64,000 nt of DNA, from positions 225,191 to 289,190 of the forward strand of contig NZ_ABOX02000004.1 of assembly GCF_000172555.1 (NCBI RefSeq), in the 5' to 3' direction. Made by a program: the position numbers and the translations under genes. This document shows positions 62,893 to 64,000 of this stretch, in pieces. The DNA comes from Pedosphaera parvula Ellin514 (GTDB taxonomy: Bacteria; Verrucomicrobiota; Verrucomicrobiia; Limisphaerales; Pedosphaeraceae). Within the stretch, counting starts at the first letter, position 1, and every line of letters starts with the position of its first letter. The notes under the pieces were generated by a model. That model was not told the DNA's origin. It was given only the letters and a program-made list of their open reading frames with translations, and searched no databases.

Positions 62893-63687
62893 ATGACGCG
62901 AAAACAATTACCAATAGCGCTGACGATTGCGGGGTCCGACAGCGGCGGTGGCGCGGGAATTCAAGCAGATTTGAAAACGTTCGCCGCGTTGGGTGTGCAT
63001 GGCACGAGCGCGATTACTTGCATCACGGCGCAAAATCCGAAGCGATTACTGGGGATCGAGGCCTGTTCGCCGGGGATTGTGCGCCAGCAGATGGAAGCGG
63101 TTTTTGAGGAACTGCCACCTGGAGCGGCGAAAACCGGGATGCTTTATTCCGAGGAAATTATCAAGAGCGTGGCAGGCTTTTTTAAGAGCAAACGCCAGAC
63201 TCCGCTCGTGGTGGATCCGGTGATGATATCGACGAGTGGGAAAAGATTATTGAAACCGACAGCGATGCGGGCGTTGCAGGAAAAACTATTGCCGTTGGCG
63301 ACTTTGGTGACGCCGAATTTGGACGAAGCCAATGTGCTGTTGGGAAAAGCGCCTGACAGCATCGAAGACATGCGTGGTGCAGCGCGGGAACTTCACAAGC
63401 GATTCGGCTGCGCGTGGTTGATGAAAGGCGGTCACTTAAAAGGAGCGAAAGAGGCGGCGGATGTTTTTTTTGATGGCAAGGAGGAGCTGCTGTTGACGTC
63501 ACGCTTCGTAAAAGGAGTGAGCACTCATGGAACCGGTTGCACGTACTCTGCCGCAATCACGGCATATCTGGCTTTAGGCCTGGAGTTGAGTGAAGCGGTG
63601 ACGATGGCGAAGCATTACATTAGTGAATCGATTGCAAAGAGTGACAGGGTGGCAAATCATTTTGTTCTGAATACCGTGTGGCGATAA
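62893..63687 (+). CDS. thiD: Hydroxymethylpyrimidine/phosphomethylpyrimidine kinase
   Basis: A 264-residue ribokinase-fold enzyme that phosphorylates HMP and HMP-phosphate in thiamine synthesis. The start IALTIAGSDSGGGAGIQADL is the family hallmark. Further motifs are VVDPVMISTSGKRLL, VTPNLDEANVLLG, WLMKGGHLKG and the anion-hole/catalytic block STHGTGCTYSAAITAYLALG with the catalytic aspartate position in VSTHGTGCT shifted to histidine-threonine context, as often seen. No other thi genes and no TPP riboswitch are visible upstream. The start is ATG at 62893. Confidence 0.94.
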   Translation: MTRKQLPIALTIAGSDSGGGAGIQADLKTFAALGVHGTSAITCITAQNPKRLLGIEACSPGIVRQQMEAVFEELPPGAAKTGMLYSEEIIKSVAGFFKSKRQTPLVVDPVMISTSGKRLLKPTAMRALQEKLLPLATLVTPNLDEANVLLGKAPDSIEDMRGAARELHKRFGCAWLMKGGHLKGAKEAADVFFDGKEELLLTSRFVKGVSTHGTGCTYSAAITAYLALGLELSEAVTMAKHYISESIAKSDRVANHFVLNTVWR

Positions 63688-63839
63688 GCTTGGACTCCCG
63701 GCGTTAAAATGGTGTAAGGCATTCAAAGCTAATAATTTATGCAGACAACCGCATTGTATCCACAATGTCAGCAAAAGGGTATTAACTGAATACATGAGCC
63801 AGTTAAAGACGTCTTATCAGTAGTTGTATAGAGTTGTAT

Positions 63840-64000
63840 ATGAAACCAAAACCATTGTTAACATTAGCTTTATGCGCCAGCGCTGCCGCATTGCTCGTTA
63901 CGGGCTGCGTCACCCGCGAAGTGCATTACCAACAAGCGCCCGTCGTGGTGCAAGGAACACCACCTCCTCCCGCAACCGAAGTGATTGTCTCAGAACCTCC
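63840..64000 (+). CDS. Lipoprotein, N-terminal part only
   Basis: The start of a lipoprotein gene runs off the right edge of the window. The signal sequence and lipobox are KPLLTLALCASAAALLVTGC, and the mature part begins VTREVHYQQAPVVVQ followed by a proline-rich stretch. This resembles the YXWGXW-repeat lipoproteins found in many Verrucomicrobia, but the repeats would lie beyond the window. It begins at ATG 63840 after the AT-rich sequence TTGTATA, which could contribute to a promoter. Confidence 0.75.
   Translation, partial: MKPKPLLTLALCASAAALLVTGCVTREVHYQQAPVVVQGTPPPPATEVIVSEP

Overview
The window reads as chromosomal DNA of a Gram-negative member of the PVC group, most likely a Pedosphaera-like Verrucomicrobiota (inference). 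The reasons are a prepilin-like protein with a C-terminal FTDGHVE-type motif, several secreted sulfatases and SGNH hydrolases, a membrane-bound pyrophosphatase, MglA/roadblock signalling genes, PadR-HAAS genes, an OprB-type porin, and many starts without a clear Shine-Dalgarno sequence. I saw no tRNA, rRNA, CRISPR array or prophage.

Layout. Positions 1-1260 hold one end of an insertion sequence with an intact DDE transposase. Positions 1300-7910 carry mixed single genes: DUF1015, a prepilin-like protein, a CDF metal transporter, a tandem pair of small zinc-ribbon membrane proteins, argG, DUF4253 and an SRPBCC protein. Positions 8040-13600 form two divergent operons that look like one signalling module: an MglA GTPase, an MglB-like roadblock protein and a large proline-rich roadblock protein on one side, and a response regulator with PATAN and roadblock-like domains plus two small partners on the other. 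Positions 13700-25500 are mostly housekeeping: uppP, a PQQ-type sugar dehydrogenase, a LysM protein, prmC, murA, a cobalamin-binding protein, hppA and ruvB. Positions 25500-29900 encode a complete MacAB-TolC-like exporter. Positions 30650-39950 include a half-length carB, a subclass B3 metallo-beta-lactamase-like protein, a lytic transglycosylase, an altered PIG-L-like protein next to a glycosyltransferase, and a YebC-family regulator.

Positions 40000-42700 hold two secreted carbohydrate-related genes. Positions 42768-45600 hold a PadR repressor followed by four tandem HAAS-domain paralogues, one of them fused to a ClpC-type N-domain pair. A run of small enzymes (GNAT, SDR, cupin, GNAT) and a HEAT-repeat protein follow. 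Positions 50490-60580 are a secreted catabolic island: a phosphodiesterase, two arylsulfatases, a DUF1254 protein, an amidohydrolase and an OprB-type porin. Three of its genes share related signal peptides, two share a 5' leader hairpin, and the porin gene lies between two copies of a repeat of about 200 bp. The window ends with polX, thiD and the start of a lipoprotein gene.

The intergenic DNA carries two families of heptanucleotide short tandem repeats and a palindromic CCGGTTTGGAAACCGG element. The strongest candidates for undescribed systems are the roadblock/MglA/PATAN module and the PadR-HAAS array with its Clp_N fusion.
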